NCBI RefSeq assembly: GCF_001570525.1
Contig: NZ_BBXC01000016.1
Coordinates: 226,908-290,907, forward strand
Origin: Herbidospora sakaeratensis
GTDB taxonomy: Bacteria > Actinomycetota > Actinomycetes > Streptosporangiales > Streptosporangiaceae
Length of the DNA: 64,000 nt
Reading direction: 5' to 3'
Of this stretch, positions 36,579 through 47,515 are shown in pieces (the stretch's first letter is position 1; the number at the start of each line of letters is the position of its first letter). Below the pieces are notes generated by a model that worked only from the letters and a program-made list of their open reading frames with translations, ran no database searches and was not told the DNA's origin. The translations under genes were made by a program, and so were the position numbers.

Positions 36579-37559
36579 TCAGCCGCTCAGCATGTCGGCG
36601 GTGAGGCTCGCCTCGGTGGTCGGCAGGCCGAGGTCCTGGGCCCGCTTGTCGGCCATGGCGAGCAGGCGCCGGATGCGGCCGGCGATGGCGTCCTTCGTCA
36701 GCGGCGGGTCGGCGATCTGGCCGAGCTCCTCCAGCGACGCCTGCTTGTGCTCCACCCGCAGCCGACCGGCGATCACGAGGTGCTCGGGGGCGTCGTCGCC
36801 GAGGATCTCCAGGGCCCGCTGCACGCGCGCCCCGGCGGCCACGGCCGCGCGGGCCGAGCGGCGCAGGTTGGCGTCGTCGAAGTTGGCGAGCCGGTTGGCG
36901 GTGGCCCGGACCTCGCGCCGCATCCGGCGCTCCTCCCAGGCCAGCACGCTGTCGTGGGCGCCCAGGCGGGTCAGCAGGGCGCTGATGGCGTCGCCGTCGC
37001 GGACGACCACGCGGTCGACGCCGCGCACCTCGCGCGCCTTGGCGTGGATCTTGAGCCGGCGGGCCGAACCGACCAGGGCCAGCGCGGCCTCGGGGCCGGG
37101 GCAGGTCACCTCGAGCGACATCGACCGGCCCGGCTCGGTCAGCGAGCCGTGGGCCAGGAACGCGCCCCGCCAGGCGGCCTCGGCGTCGCAGGTCGCTCCT
37201 GACACGACCTGTCGAGGCAGGCCCCGGACGGGGCGGCCGTGGTTGTCGATCAAACCGGTCTGCCGCGCCAGCGCCTCGCCGTCCTTGTAGACCCGGACGA
37301 CGTAGCGGGAGCCCTTCCTGAGCCCCGCCGGGGCCAGCACCAGGACCTCGGCCTTGTGGCCGAACACCTCGCCAATGTCCTTGATCAGGCGGCGGGCCGT
37401 CACGTTGGTGTCGAGCTCGGCCTCGATCACGATCCGGCCGCCCACCAGATGGAGCCCGCTGGCGAACCTCAGCAGCGTCGACACCTCGGCCTTGCGGCAG
37501 CAGGGCTTCAGCACCGGCAGACGGCTCAGCTCGTCTTTTACCACGCCTGTCATGGCCAT
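36579..37559 (-). CDS. whiA: Sporulation/cell-division transcription factor WhiA
   Basis: 326 residues with the LAGLIDADG-homing-endonuclease-like N-terminal domain ([39 protein letters not shown]) and C-terminal helix-turn-helix ([21 protein letters not shown]). It acts with WhiB on sporulation genes in Streptomyces. The start is ATG 37559 ([11 protein letters not shown]), nine bases after GGGAGGA; the reading from 37607 lacks support. It follows yvcK after 63 bases. Confidence 0.96.
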   Translation of the reverse strand: MAMTGVVKDELSRLPVLKPCCRKAEVSTLLRFASGLHLVGGRIVIEAELDTNVTARRLIKDIGEVFGHKAEVLVLAPAGLRKGSRYVVRVYKDGEALARQTGLIDNHGRPVRGLPRQVVSGATCDAEAAWRGAFLAHGSLTEPGRSMSLEVTCPGPEAALALVGSARRLKIHAKAREVRGVDRVVVRDGDAISALLTRLGAHDSVLAWEERRMRREVRATANRLANFDDANLRRSARAAVAAGARVQRALEILGDDAPEHLVIAGRLRVEHKQASLEELGQIADPPLTKDAIAGRIRRLLAMADKRAQDLGLPTTEASLTADMLSG

Positions 37560-37622
37560 TAGCGCGTGTCCTCCCCCAAACAGACTATGGCCGTTAGTCT
37601 CTCGCACGCTGACTAGGGGGTA

Positions 37623-38570
37623 TCACCGCTTCTCGCGGAAAATCTCGTCCAGGACAGCGGCAAGGCGTGGTGCGTCGTGCCTGGGAGATCCGTCAGAGGC
37701 GCCCACATCGGCCAATACCAGACGGCCCCCGAGGGCCACCACGGCCTTCTCCAGTTCGCCCGGTTCGGGAACCACGCCCCGATCTGCGACGACGGCGTCG
37801 ATCAGCAGCGCCGGCGCGTGGTCGCGGAGCACCTCGAGGTGGTTCTCGGGCGAGAAGCCGTCGGTCTCCCCCGGCTGGGGGGCCAGGTTGAGGATGACCA
37901 GCCGCCGGGCGCTGGTGGTGGCCAGCGCCCTGGCCAGCCCGGGCACCTTCAGATGCGGCAGCACGCTGGTGAACCAGGAGCCCGGCCCGAACACCACCCA
38001 GTCGGCCTCGTGGATGGCCCTGACCGCCTCGGGAGACACCGGCGGATCGGATGGAACGAGCGAAATCGCCCGCACACGACCGGGCGTGAGCGCGCACGCG
38101 ACCTGCCCCCGGACGGTCGTGACCGCCCCGTCGAGCTCGACCTCGGCCTGGATGTCGAGCGGCACCGAGGCCATCGGCAGCACCCGGCCGTGGGCGCCGA
38201 GGAGGCGGCCGACCCACTCCAGTGCCTTGACAGGGTCGTCAAGGAGCTCCCAGAGCGCCACGATCAGCAGGTTGCCGACCGCGTGTCCCTGCAGGTCGCC
38301 CTCGCCGTGAAAGCGGTGCTGGACGACCCGGGACCACGTCTGGCCCCACTCGTCGTCGCCGCAGAGCGCGGCCAGCGCCATACGCAGGTCGCCGGGCGGC
38401 AGCACGCCGAGCTCGCGGCGCAGCCGGCCGCTGGAACCGCCGTCGTCGGCGACCGTGACGACCGCGGTGAGGTCGGTGGTCACCCGGCGCAGGGCGGAGA
38501 GCGAGGCGTGCAGACCGTGGCCGCCCCCGAGCGCTACGACCCTCGGTCTCCCGGGGTCGCCGTCACTCAC
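37623..38570 (-). CDS. yvcK: YvcK/CofD-like UDP-sugar-binding protein
   Basis: 315 residues. It has the glycine-rich GGGHGLHASLSALR opening and the VTVADDGGSSGRLRRELG, GHAVGNLL and FGPGSWFTSVLPHL blocks of the YvcK (gluconeogenesis factor) family. YvcK proteins bind UDP-GlcNAc and link carbon metabolism with cell-wall synthesis. The GTG start overlaps the rapZ stop by four bases in the conserved uvrC-rapZ-yvcK-whiA order. Confidence 0.94.
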   Translation of the reverse strand: MSDGDPGRPRVVALGGGHGLHASLSALRRVTTDLTAVVTVADDGGSSGRLRRELGVLPPGDLRMALAALCGDDEWGQTWSRVVQHRFHGEGDLQGHAVGNLLIVALWELLDDPVKALEWVGRLLGAHGRVLPMASVPLDIQAEVELDGAVTTVRGQVACALTPGRVRAISLVPSDPPVSPEAVRAIHEADWVVFGPGSWFTSVLPHLKVPGLARALATTSARRLVILNLAPQPGETDGFSPENHLEVLRDHAPALLIDAVVADRGVVPEPGELEKAVVALGGRLVLADVGASDGSPRHDAPRLAAVLDEIFREKR

Positions 38571-39460
38571 TCGCGACCCACATCGCGGTGGCTGACCTGG
38601 ACGTCCATGCCGCGTTCGCGCAGCCGCGCGCCGAGCTGCTCGGACATGGCCACGCTGCGGTGCTTGCCACCGGTGCAGCCGACGGCGAGGGTGGCGTAGC
38701 CCTTGCCCTCGCGGGTGTAACCGGCGGCGACCACGCCGAAGACCTCCTCGTAACCGTCGAGGAACTCCTTGGCGCCGGGCTGGCTGAGCACATATTCCCT
38801 CACCGGGACGTCGAGACCGTTCATCGGCCGCAGTTCCGGCACCCAGTGAGGGTTGGGCAGGAAACGGCAGTCGACCACGAGGTCGGCATCGACCGGAAGG
38901 CCGTATTTGTAACCGAACGACACCACGTTGACCTTAAGGCCTGGCCGGTCCTCCCCGCCGAAGAACGAGACGATCTTCTTGCGGAGTTCGTGGACGTTGA
39001 GCTTGGAGGTGTCGATCACCAGGTCGGCGTTGGCCCGGACCTCGCGCAGGATGCCCCGCTCGCGGTCGATGCCGTCGACCAGGCGGTTCTCGCCCTGGAG
39101 CGGGTGGGGCCGGCGCACGTTCTCGAACCGGCGCACCAGCTCGTCGTCGCTGGCCTCCAGGAACACCACCCGGACCTCGACCCCGCGGCCGTCGAGCTCC
39201 TCGATCGCCGCGTTGAGGTCGGTGGTGAACGCCAGCGACCGCACGTCGACGACCGCCGCGACGTGGTCGGCGGCCAGCTTGACCCGCCCGGCCTCCTCGG
39301 CCAGCGAGAACAGCAGGCCGGGCGGCAGGTTGTCGATGACGAACCAGCCCAGGTCCTCCAGCGCCTTGGCCGCGGTGCTGCGCCCGGCGCCGGACATGCC
39401 GGTGACGATGACGAATCCCGGCTCGCCCGTGCCGCCCTTGGTGTCGTCGGTGTCGGTCAT
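38567..39460 (-). CDS. rapZ: RapZ-family nucleotide-binding protein
   Basis: 297 residues from ATG 39460, overlapping the uvrC stop by four bases. It has a Walker A-like [16 protein letters not shown] near residue 20 and a C-terminal domain with the [10 protein letters not shown] motif. In E. coli RapZ is an RNA-binding adaptor that senses glucosamine-6-phosphate; in actinobacteria its partner is unknown. The upstream reading to 39529 is inside uvrC. Confidence 0.95.
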   Translation of the reverse strand: MTDTDDTKGGTGEPGFVIVTGMSGAGRSTAAKALEDLGWFVIDNLPPGLLFSLAEEAGRVKLAADHVAAVVDVRSLAFTTDLNAAIEELDGRGVEVRVVFLEASDDELVRRFENVRRPHPLQGENRLVDGIDRERGILREVRANADLVIDTSKLNVHELRKKIVSFFGGEDRPGLKVNVVSFGYKYGLPVDADLVVDCRFLPNPHWVPELRPMNGLDVPVREYVLSQPGAKEFLDGYEEVFGVVAAGYTREGKGYATLAVGCTGGKHRSVAMSEQLGARLRERGMDVQVSHRDVGRE

Positions 39461-41358
39461 GCGTTCTCCCCCTTCAACGCCGCGACGATGGCCTCGGCCG
39501 TCGCCGGCCCGATGCCGGGAACCTCGCATATCTCGGCGGCCGTCGCGTCACCTAGGCGTTTCACGGAGCCGAAGTGACGGAGAAGAGCCTGCCGCCGGGC
39601 GGGACCGAGACCGGGGACCGCGTCCAGAGCGCTCTCTTTGAGCGATCGGGACCTCTTGGCACGATGGTAGGTGATCGCGAAGCGATGCGCTTCGTCACGG
39701 AGCCGCTGCAGAAGGTAGAGGGCCTCGCTCGTGCGCGGCAGGATCACCGGCTGGTCGTCGCCGGGCAGCCAGACCTCTTCGAGCCGCTTGGCCAGGCCGC
39801 ACACCGCGACGTCGTCGATGCCGAGCTCGTCGAGGGCCCGCTGGGCCGCCGCGGCCTGCGCGGGGCCGCCGTCGACGACGACCAGGTTGGGCGGGTAGGC
39901 GAACTTGCGCGGCCGGCCGGTCTCGGGGTCGATCGGCTCGCCGGTCGGCTCGCCGCCGAGCTCGCCGGTGGCGCTGCGTTCTTCGAGGTAGCGGCGGAAC
40001 CGCCGGGTGATGACCTCGTGGATGGACGCGACGTCGCCCTCGGTGGATTTGATCTGGAACCGCCGGTATTCGCTCTTGCGGGCCATCCCGTCTTCGAAGA
40101 CGACCATCGAGGCGACCACGTTGGTGCCCTGGATGTGGGAGACGTCGTAGCACTCGACGCGCAGCGGCGCCTGGTCGAGGGCGAGCCCCTCGGCAAGCTC
40201 CTGGAGGGCCTTGCTGCGGCTGGTCAGGTCGCTGGAGCGGCGCAGCTTGTGCTGGGTGAGCGCCTCTTTGGCGTTGCGCTCGACGGTCTCCATGAGCGCC
40301 TTCTTGTCGCCGCGCTGCGGCACCCGCACCTGGACGCGGGCGCCCTTCGCCTCCGACAGCAGCTCGACCACGGCGTCGAGGTCGGGCGGGTTGGCCGGGA
40401 CGAGGATCTCGCGCGGGATCTCGGCCTCGGAGTACATCTGGATCAGGAAGTGTTCGACCAGGTCGCCGGACGAGGACTCCTCGACCTTGTCGACGACCCA
40501 CCCGCGCTGCCCGCGGATGCGCCCGCCGCGCACGTAGAACACCTGGACGGCCGCCTCGAGGTCGTCTTCGGCCAGCGCCACCACGTCGGCGTCGGTGGCG
40601 TCGCCGAGCACCACGGCCTGCTTCTCGAGCGCCTTCTGCAGCGCCTGGACGTCGTCGCGCAGCCGCGCCGCCCGCTCGTACTCCTCGACGGCGGCCGCCT
40701 CGCGCATCTCCTGCTCGATGCGCCTGATGAAGCGGGTGGTGTTGCCGGCCATGAAGTCGCAGAAGTCCTCGGCCAGCTCGCGGTGCTCCTCGGGGGTGAC
40801 CCGGCCGACGCAGGGCGCCGAGCACTTGTCGATGTAGCCGAGCAGGCAGGGCCGCCCGATCTGGCCGGCCCGCTTGAACACCCCCGCCGAGCAGGTGCGG
40901 ACGGGGAAGACCCGCAGCAGCAGGTCGACCGTCTCGCGGATGGCCCAGGCGTGGCTGTAGGGCCCGAAGTAACGGGTGCCCTTGCGCTTGGCGCCGCGCA
41001 TGACCTGGACGCGGGGGAACTCGTCGGACATCGTCACGGCGAGGTAGGGATAGGACTTGTCGTCGCGGTACTTGACGTTGAAGTGGGGGTCGAACTCCTT
41101 GATCCAGGAGTATTCGAGCTGGAGGGCCTCGACCTCGGTGCCGACGACGGTCCAGTCGACGCGCGCGGCGGTGGTCAGCATCGACTGCGTGCGGAAGTGG
41201 AGGCTCGCGAAGTCGGCGAAGTAGGAGTTCAGTCGTTGCCGCAGGCTCTTCGCCTTGCCCACGTAGATCACCCGGCCGGAGGGATCCCTGAAACGGTAGA
41301 CGCCGGGGGACTCGGGGATCGATCCGGGTGCGGGCCGATAGGTTGCCGGATCAGCCAC
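39457..41358 (-). CDS. uvrC: Excinuclease ABC subunit C
   Basis: 633 residues. N-terminal GIY-YIG nuclease ([20 protein letters not shown]), an iron-sulphur/cysteine cluster region ([16 protein letters not shown]), a UVR motif near residue 205, the RNase H-like second nuclease ([14 protein letters not shown]) and a C-terminal helix-hairpin-helix ([17 protein letters not shown]). It makes both incisions in nucleotide excision repair. GTG 41358 is preferred over TTG 41364 because relatives start MADP. Confidence 0.97.
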   Translation of the reverse strand: MADPATYRPAPGSIPESPGVYRFRDPSGRVIYVGKAKSLRQRLNSYFADFASLHFRTQSMLTTAARVDWTVVGTEVEALQLEYSWIKEFDPHFNVKYRDDKSYPYLAVTMSDEFPRVQVMRGAKRKGTRYFGPYSHAWAIRETVDLLLRVFPVRTCSAGVFKRAGQIGRPCLLGYIDKCSAPCVGRVTPEEHRELAEDFCDFMAGNTTRFIRRIEQEMREAAAVEEYERAARLRDDVQALQKALEKQAVVLGDATDADVVALAEDDLEAAVQVFYVRGGRIRGQRGWVVDKVEESSSGDLVEHFLIQMYSEAEIPREILVPANPPDLDAVVELLSEAKGARVQVRVPQRGDKKALMETVERNAKEALTQHKLRRSSDLTSRSKALQELAEGLALDQAPLRVECYDVSHIQGTNVVASMVVFEDGMARKSEYRRFQIKSTEGDVASIHEVITRRFRRYLEERSATGELGGEPTGEPIDPETGRPRKFAYPPNLVVVDGGPAQAAAAQRALDELGIDDVAVCGLAKRLEEVWLPGDDQPVILPRTSEALYLLQRLRDEAHRFAITYHRAKRSRSLKESALDAVPGLGPARRQALLRHFGSVKRLGDATAAEICEVPGIGPATAEAIVAALKGENA

Positions 41359-41409
41359 CCTCAAAGACTATCCGTCCCCGCTGACATTCCGATTCCATGA
41401 TCGAGGACA

Positions 41410-42468
41410 TCATGGGAGCGTCTCCACCATCTGCGGCATCGCCGCCACGAACCCGGCGAGACACCCGATCGCGGTCACCACGGCGTAGGGCCGCCACCCC
41501 GTCATCCGCTCCCCCAGGTGCCGCGCCAGCGCCAGATGGCACACCAGCACGACGACGGGCACGAACCGGGCGAACTCATACCGCCCGGCCCACGCGGCCA
41601 CCCCCACCACGCAGGTCCCGAGGGCCGCGATGATCAGCAGTTCCCTGCCGAGCCTGCGCCGCACGCCGTAGAGGAGGGCGGGCACGCCGAGCAGCGCGAG
41701 GCCGTACCGCAGATGGGGATCCTCCAGCAGCGGCGCGTGCACCTCGGAGAACTCCGGTGAATCGCCGAGCACCCCGGTCACGTCGGGATAGGGCCACGCG
41801 AGCGCCAGCGCGATCGCCCCCACCCCGGCGGGCACGATCAGCACGAGCCGCCGCCACTCCCACCGCCGCGCCACCAGGATGCCCACCACCCCGAGCAGCG
41901 TCGCCACGGCCGCGAACGGATGCACGAGCAGGATCACCGGCGGCAGCAGCACCAGCCCGACCAGCCCCCGCCCGGTCTCCCGGAACCGCACGAACACCGT
42001 CCAGGTCAGCACCATCAGCGCCAACGCCGGCGTCGAGGGAAAGGCGAACGAGAACGACAACGAGGTCAGCCCCGGGAACCCGGTCGCCCCGAACCCGCTG
42101 ACCCCCCACAACACCACCGTGAAGACCGCCGCCAGCCCGGCGACGGAGTCACGAGCCCCGAGCTCCCGCCCGAACCCCCGCAGCGCGACCAGCAGCAACA
42201 GGACGTTCAGTAAGCCCGCGGCCCCGAGAACCGTCTCGGGCCCCGCGCCGGACATCCGGGCCAGCATGGCGAGCCCGAGGACATAGGGCGTCGGCGTCCA
42301 CCCCCCGGCCGGCGGCTCGTCGAGCATCGCCCGCAGGGTGGCGACGTGGAGATCCCAGTCGGCCAGCCAGGCGTGCCGGAAGGCGACGAGCACCCCCCAC
42401 CCCAGCACCGCCCCCGCGGCCAGGACGAACCACTCCGACCGACCGGCCCGCGCGAACCCCCACACCAC
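41410..42468 (-). CDS. Multi-spanning membrane protein of unknown function
   Basis: 352 residues with about nine or ten hydrophobic helices (for example WFVLAAGAVLGWGVLVAF and LVGLVLLPPVILLVHPF). The layout and the DWDLHV stretch in the first loop recall lipid-linked-sugar GT-C transferases, but I cannot identify a catalytic motif with confidence. GTG start 42468 with a GGAG very close upstream; the next GTG at 42465 gives better spacing. It stands alone between uvrC and a small divergent gene. Confidence 0.7.
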   Translation of the reverse strand: MVWGFARAGRSEWFVLAAGAVLGWGVLVAFRHAWLADWDLHVATLRAMLDEPPAGGWTPTPYVLGLAMLARMSGAGPETVLGAAGLLNVLLLLVALRGFGRELGARDSVAGLAAVFTVVLWGVSGFGATGFPGLTSLSFSFAFPSTPALALMVLTWTVFVRFRETGRGLVGLVLLPPVILLVHPFAAVATLLGVVGILVARRWEWRRLVLIVPAGVGAIALALAWPYPDVTGVLGDSPEFSEVHAPLLEDPHLRYGLALLGVPALLYGVRRRLGRELLIIAALGTCVVGVAAWAGRYEFARFVPVVVLVCHLALARHLGERMTGWRPYAVVTAIGCLAGFVAAMPQMVETLP

Positions 42469-42580
42469 TCCATGATCATCAACCGATGGTCAACCGAGCA
42501 CCCCCGACACCCCAAGCGGCGGCCTTCCCCCCGGACTCGGCACCTGTAACGGGCAGGAGGTTCGTGGAGACATCCCCCAT

Positions 42581-43024
42581 GTGACGGATGGCATGTCGGC
42601 CCGGTCCCCCGACGGACGGGAGCAGCGAGGCGTGGAGGCTCAGGAGTCGCCTGCCGTCAGCGGCGAAGAACCGCCGCGGGGACGATCGCAGCGGCTCATC
42701 CGCACCCTGCTCCTGTGGATCCCGTTCATTCTCGGCCCGGTGGCGCTGGACCGTGTCCTCGCGTTCACCCTCGACGTGAGCTCGCTGAACACGGCGCAAC
42801 TCCTCGCTCGCGATCTCCTCATCGTGTTGCCCGTCATTCCCATGCTGCTCGTCGCGCGGCGCGTGTCCTATCGCCGGCGCGACTGCCTCGTCTACGTCCT
42901 GGTGCCGCTCGGTATGGTCTTCGCGTTCATCCTGTTCTGGCGGCTGTCCTACCTCCCGTACCGCGACTGGAGCCTGCGGCCGGACGAGGCGGCCGACCGC
43001 TCGGGAGGCGGCGCTCGCCCCTGA
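42581..43024 (+). CDS. Small membrane protein of unknown function
   Basis: 147 residues. A hydrophilic N-terminal 35 residues is followed by three predicted helices (LLLWIPFILGPVALDRVLAF, LLIVLPVIPMLLVA, LVYVLVPLGMVFAFILF). The start is uncertain: GTG 42581 or ATG 42593, neither with a clear ribosome-binding site. Third positions are G/C-rich, which supports coding. No family recognised. Confidence 0.6.
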   Translation: MTDGMSARSPDGREQRGVEAQESPAVSGEEPPRGRSQRLIRTLLLWIPFILGPVALDRVLAFTLDVSSLNTAQLLARDLLIVLPVIPMLLVARRVSYRRRDCLVYVLVPLGMVFAFILFWRLSYLPYRDWSLRPDEAADRSGGGARP

Positions 43025-43126
43025 TGCTCAGTCGCGGACACGGCCGTCCGGCACGCCGGTGACCCCCGCCTCGCGAGTTATCCCGCGACACCAGACCGCC
43101 GTCGACGGCCCGGCCGCGGGCCATGA

Positions 43127-43714
43127 TCACGCCAGGACGATGCTGTCCCCGCTCACCGTGATCTTCTTCTCCTCCAGCGGCGACGGCGCGGGGCCGCCCG
43201 CCACCGACCCGTCGGCGATCTTGAACTTGCTGCCGTGGCACGGGCAGTTGATGGTGCCGCCCGAGATGCTGGCCACCGTGCAGCCCGCGTGGGTGCAGAC
43301 CGCGGTGAAGCACTTGAAGTTGCCGGGCGTGGGCTGGGTGATGACGACCTTCTCCGCCTCGAAGATCTTGCCGCCGCCCTCGGGGATGTCGGCCGTCTTG
43401 GCGAAGGCGTTGGCGGCCTGCGCGGGCGGCTCCTCCTCGGCGGGCGGGTCGGCCGGTTCCTCTTCCGGCTGGTCGGCCGGGGGCGCCTCCGACTCGGCGT
43501 CGCCGGCGGGGGGCGGATTGTCGCCCCAGGCCGGCTTCGCCTGGTCGGCGGGCACCGACCCCGGCGGCTCGGCGCTGGTGGCCGTGCCGGAGGAGTAGCC
43601 GGTGCACGCCGTCAGGGCGGCGGCCAGCCCGGCGCCGCCCACCGCGAAGACCAGGCCCCGCCGCGTCAGCGCGCTCGTGACCTGTTCCTGCTCAGAGGTG
43701 CCGTCAACGTTCAT
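43127..43714 (-). CDS. Rieske [2Fe-2S] lipoprotein
   Basis: 195 residues. A twin-arginine-type leader (LTRRGLVFAVGGAGLAAALTAC) ends in a lipobox, so the protein should be exported folded and lipidated. A Pro/Glu/Ala-rich linker of about 60 residues precedes a compact Rieske domain with cluster ligands in CTHAGC and CPCHGSKF. No quinol-oxidase partner is nearby; this is the small soluble-type Rieske protein common in actinomycetes. ATG 43714 is chosen over 43720 because GGAGG then has normal spacing. Confidence 0.88.
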   Translation of the reverse strand: MNVDGTSEQEQVTSALTRRGLVFAVGGAGLAAALTACTGYSSGTATSAEPPGSVPADQAKPAWGDNPPPAGDAESEAPPADQPEEEPADPPAEEEPPAQAANAFAKTADIPEGGGKIFEAEKVVITQPTPGNFKCFTAVCTHAGCTVASISGGTINCPCHGSKFKIADGSVAGGPAPSPLEEKKITVSGDSIVLA

Positions 43715-43821
43715 TTCCATCCTCCGCTGGGGGACTTCCCGATCATTGGTAGGTACGGGCCCAACCCCGTCCGCGGTTCAGCCTGGCCTACCGGATCCCA
43801 CCGGAATATGAAGAAATGCAC

Positions 43822-46662
43822 TTACAGGTCGAGGATCTTTCGCAGGAACACCCCGGTGTGGCTGCCGTCGACCAGCGCGACGTCTTCGGGGGTGCCGGTC
43901 GCGACCACCTTGCCGCCGCCCGAACCGCCCTCGGGGCCCATGTCGATCACCCAGTCGGCCGTCTTGATGACGTCGAGGTTGTGCTCGATCACGATGACCG
44001 TGTTCCCGGCGTCGACCAGCCGCTCCAGCACGCCCAGCAGCCGCCGGATGTCCTCGAAGTGGAGGCCGGTGGTCGGCTCGTCGAGCACGTAGATCGTGCG
44101 GCCCGTCGAGCGCCGCTGGAGCTCGGAGGCGAGCTTCACGCGCTGGGCCTCGCCGCCCGACAGGGTGGTGGCCGGCTGCCCGAGACGGACGTAGCCGAGG
44201 CCGACGTCGTTGAGGGTGCGCAGGTGGCGGCTGATGGCGGGGATGGCCTCGAAGAAGTCGAGCGCCTCCTCGATCGGCATGTCGAGGATCTCGGCGATCG
44301 TCTTGCCCTTGTAGTGGACCTCCAGCGTCTCCCGGTTGTAGCGGGCGCCGTGGCAGACCTCGCAGGGGACGTAGACGTCGGGCAGGAAGTTCATCTCGAT
44401 CTTGATGGTGCCGTCGCCCGCGCACGCCTCGCAGCGCCCGCCCTTGACGTTGAAGCTGAACCGGCCCTGCTGGTAGCCCCGGATCTTGGCCTCGGTGGTC
44501 TGCGCGAACAGCTTGCGGACGTGGTCGAACACCCCGGTGTAGGTGGCCGGGTTGGAGCGCGGGGTGCGCCCGATCGGCGACTGGTCGACGTGGACGACCT
44601 TGTCGAGCTGGTCGACGCCGTTCACCCGCGAGTGCCGCCCCGGCACGGTCTTCGCGCCGTGCAGCTCCTTGGCCAGCGCGTTGTAGAGGATGTCGTTGAC
44701 CAGCGTCGACTTGCCCGACCCGGACACCCCGGTCACGGCGGTGAAGACGCCGAGCGGGAACTCGACGTCGATGCCGCCGAGGTTGTGCTCCCGGGCGCCC
44801 TTGACCACGAGCTGGCGCTTGCGGTCGCGCTTGCGGCGCTTCTTCGGCACCGCGATGGACCGCCGGCCCGACAGGTAGGCGCCGGTCAGCGACTCCTCGC
44901 TGGCCAGCAGTTCCTCGACGGTGCCCGAGACGACCACCTGGCCGCCGTGCTCGCCCGCGCCGGGGCCGATGTCGACCACCCAGTCGGCCGCCGCGATGGT
45001 GTCTTCGTCGTGCTCGACGACGATCAGGGTGTTGCCCATGTCGCGCAGCCGGATCAGGGTCTCCAGCAGGCGCATGTTGTCACGCTGGTGGAGGCCGATC
45101 GAGGGCTCGTCCAAGACGTAGAGGACACCCACCAGACCCGAGCCGATCTGGGTGGCGAGCCTGATGCGCTGGGCCTCGCCGCCGGCCAGGGTGCCGGCGG
45201 CCCGGTTGAGGGTCAGGTAGTCGAGGCCGACATCGAGCAGGAAGCCCAGGCGGGCGTTGATCTCCTTGACCACCCGCTCGGCGATGTGCATGTCGCGCTC
45301 GGAGAGCTTGAACCCCGACAGGAACTTGGCGCACTCGCCGATCGACAGGGCCGCGACCTCGGCGATCGACGAACCGCCGACGGTCACCGCGAGCGAGACC
45401 GGCTTCAGTCGGCGGCCCTTGCAGGCCGGGCACGGGATCTCCCGCATGTAGCCCTCGAACTTCTCCCGCACCGCGTCGCTCTCGGACTCGGCGTGGCGGC
45501 GCTGGATCCACGGGATCACGCCGTCGAAGTCGGTGTAGTAGGAGCGCTGGCGGCCGAACCGGTTGCTGTAGCGGATGTGGACCTGCTCGTCGTGGCCGTG
45601 GAGCAGGGCGTTCTGCTGGGCCTTGGTCAGCTTCTCCCACGGGGTGTCGAGGTCGAACCCGAGCGCGTTGCCCAGGCCCTCCATCAGCTTCTCGAAGTAG
45701 TCGCTGGTGTGGCCGCCCGCCCACGGAGTGAGCGCGCCGTCGCCGAGGGTCTTCTCGGGGTCGGGCACGACCAGCTCGGGGTCGACCTCCATGCGGGTGC
45801 CCAGGCCCGTGCACTCGGGGCAGGCGCCGAACGGCGAGTTGAACGAGAACGAGCGGGGCTCCAGCTCCTCGAACGACAGGTCGTCGTAGGGGCAGTAGAG
45901 GTGCTCGGAGTAGAAGCGCTCGCGGTTGGGGTCGTCGGCCTCCAGGTCGACGAAGTCGAGGGTGATCGTGCCGCCCGACAGCTGCAGCGCGGTCTCGACC
46001 GAGTCGGTCAGGCGGCGGCGGGCCGACTCCTTGACCGCCAGCCGGTCGACGATCACCTCGATGTCGTGCTTCTCGTACTTCTTGAGGGTCGGCGGCTCTT
46101 CGAGGCGGATGATCGTGCCGTCGACGCGGGCGCGGGCGTAGCCCTTGGTCTGGAGCTCGCGGAACAACTCGGCGTACTCGCCCTTGCGGCCCCGGATGAC
46201 CGGCGCGAGCACCTGGAAGCGGGTGCCCTCCTCCAATTCCAGGACGCGGTCGACGATCTGCTGCGGGGTCTGCCGGGCGATCGGCCGGCCGCAGGTCGGG
46301 CAGTGGGGCTTGCCGATGCGGGCCCACAGGAGCCGCAGGTAGTCGTACACCTCGGTGATCGTGCCGACGGTCGAGCGGGGGTTGCGGCTGGTCGACTTCT
46401 GGTCGATCGAGACCGCGGGCGACAGGCCCTCGATGAAGTCGACGTCGGGCTTGTCCATCTGCCCGAGGAACTGCCGGGCGTAGGCCGACAGCGACTCGAC
46501 ATAGCGCCGCTGGCCCTCGGCGAAGATCGTGTCGAAGGCCAGGCTCGACTTGCCCGAGCCGCTCAGCCCGGTGAAGACGATCAGGGCGTCTCGGGGGAGA
46601 TCGAGAGAGACGTCCTTCAAATTGTGTTCGCGCGCGCCACGCACGACGAGACGGTCAGCCAC
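43822..46662 (-). CDS. uvrA: Excinuclease ABC subunit A
   Basis: 946 residues. First ATPase half has [14 protein letters not shown]; the UvrB-interacting/insertion region and CPTCGRP zinc cysteines follow; the second half has [13 protein letters not shown], a [16 protein letters not shown] zinc module and two ABC signatures ([24 protein letters not shown]). It recognises DNA damage with UvrB. GTG start. I looked for an SOS (LexA) box upstream and found none. Confidence 0.98.
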   Translation of the reverse strand: MADRLVVRGAREHNLKDVSLDLPRDALIVFTGLSGSGKSSLAFDTIFAEGQRRYVESLSAYARQFLGQMDKPDVDFIEGLSPAVSIDQKSTSRNPRSTVGTITEVYDYLRLLWARIGKPHCPTCGRPIARQTPQQIVDRVLELEEGTRFQVLAPVIRGRKGEYAELFRELQTKGYARARVDGTIIRLEEPPTLKKYEKHDIEVIVDRLAVKESARRRLTDSVETALQLSGGTITLDFVDLEADDPNRERFYSEHLYCPYDDLSFEELEPRSFSFNSPFGACPECTGLGTRMEVDPELVVPDPEKTLGDGALTPWAGGHTSDYFEKLMEGLGNALGFDLDTPWEKLTKAQQNALLHGHDEQVHIRYSNRFGRQRSYYTDFDGVIPWIQRRHAESESDAVREKFEGYMREIPCPACKGRRLKPVSLAVTVGGSSIAEVAALSIGECAKFLSGFKLSERDMHIAERVVKEINARLGFLLDVGLDYLTLNRAAGTLAGGEAQRIRLATQIGSGLVGVLYVLDEPSIGLHQRDNMRLLETLIRLRDMGNTLIVVEHDEDTIAAADWVVDIGPGAGEHGGQVVVSGTVEELLASEESLTGAYLSGRRSIAVPKKRRKRDRKRQLVVKGAREHNLGGIDVEFPLGVFTAVTGVSGSGKSTLVNDILYNALAKELHGAKTVPGRHSRVNGVDQLDKVVHVDQSPIGRTPRSNPATYTGVFDHVRKLFAQTTEAKIRGYQQGRFSFNVKGGRCEACAGDGTIKIEMNFLPDVYVPCEVCHGARYNRETLEVHYKGKTIAEILDMPIEEALDFFEAIPAISRHLRTLNDVGLGYVRLGQPATTLSGGEAQRVKLASELQRRSTGRTIYVLDEPTTGLHFEDIRRLLGVLERLVDAGNTVIVIEHNLDVIKTADWVIDMGPEGGSGGGKVVATGTPEDVALVDGSHTGVFLRKILDL

Positions 46663-46809
46663 AGCGTTCCCGATGGTCGTTGGGGTCTACAGGTGTGCGT
46701 CGGGCAGGCTATCCGCCGCCACCGACAAAAACCGGCCGGGCCGGTCTCCCCCTGCTCATCCAGAGTATGCAGGCGGTCAAACCCGTGTCCCGTGGACCAG
46801 GATGAAGCC

Positions 46810-47511
46810 ATGTCCCTTCTTGACGACTACCGGGCCGAGCTCCAGGCCGCCGACGCCCGGCTGATCTCGACCGTGGCCGCCCTGTCCGGCGAGGAGATGC
46901 GCGCCCCCTCGGCGCTGCCCGGGTGGAGCCGGGGCCACGTGGTCACCCACGTCGCCCGCAACGCCGACTCCCTGGTCAACCTGCTCACCTGGGCCCGCAC
47001 GGGCGTGGTCACCCCGCAGTACCGCGACGCCGCCGAGCGCGACGCCGGCATCGAGGCGGGCTACGCCAGGCCCGCCGGGGAGCAGCTCGCCGACCTGGAG
47101 GAGAGCACCGCCCGCTTCGCGGCGGCCGTGGACGCGGTCCCGCACGACCGCTGGAACACCCTGATCAGCGGCACCCGCCCGCCCGAGCACCCCGCCTGGT
47201 ACGTCCTGATGCGCCGCCTGCGCGAGGTCGAGATCCACCACGGCGACCTCGGCACGGCCTACACCTGGCGCGACTGGCCCGGCCGCTACGTCGACTGGGA
47301 GTGGCGCGACTCCCCCGCGCTGGTGGGCGAGCCGACGTACCGGAGCCTCACCGCGACCGACACCGGCGAGAAGATCGACGGCGCCGACGGCCCCGACCTG
47401 CGGGCCACCAAGAGGGAACTGGTCGCCTGGCTGATCGGCCGGCACACCCCCGGCGGTTTCCCGGCTCCCCCGCCCTGGATGGTCCGATCGGCCCCCGACG
47501 GCCTAGCGTGA
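46810..47511 (+). CDS. Mycothiol-dependent maleylpyruvate isomerase family protein
   Basis: 233 residues with the DinB-like four-helix N-terminal domain. Candidate metal ligands are His47 (VVTHVARNAD) and the Glu/His set in REVEIHHGDL near residue 142, followed by the SCP2-like C-terminal region. The prototype isomerises maleylpyruvate using mycothiol, but most relatives have unknown reactions. The MBL hydrolase gene begins four bases after its stop, so they may act together in mycothiol-linked detoxification (inference). Confidence 0.88.
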   Translation: MSLLDDYRAELQAADARLISTVAALSGEEMRAPSALPGWSRGHVVTHVARNADSLVNLLTWARTGVVTPQYRDAAERDAGIEAGYARPAGEQLADLEESTARFAAAVDAVPHDRWNTLISGTRPPEHPAWYVLMRRLREVEIHHGDLGTAYTWRDWPGRYVDWEWRDSPALVGEPTYRSLTATDTGEKIDGADGPDLRATKRELVAWLIGRHTPGGFPAPPPWMVRSAPDGLA

Positions 47512-47515
47512 TCTC

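Noticed and set aside
46663..46809. LexA/SOS box upstream of uvrA (and upstream of recN at 59133-59208)
   Set aside because: No GAAC-N4-GTTC-like palindrome is present in either region, so SOS control cannot be claimed from sequence.
43816..47511. A plus-strand open frame of over 1200 codons opposite uvrA, running into the isomerase gene
   Set aside because: It is the antisense shadow of uvrA (Val/Gly/Arg/Asp-rich, no domain). Only the last 702 bases, from ATG 46810, are a real gene.
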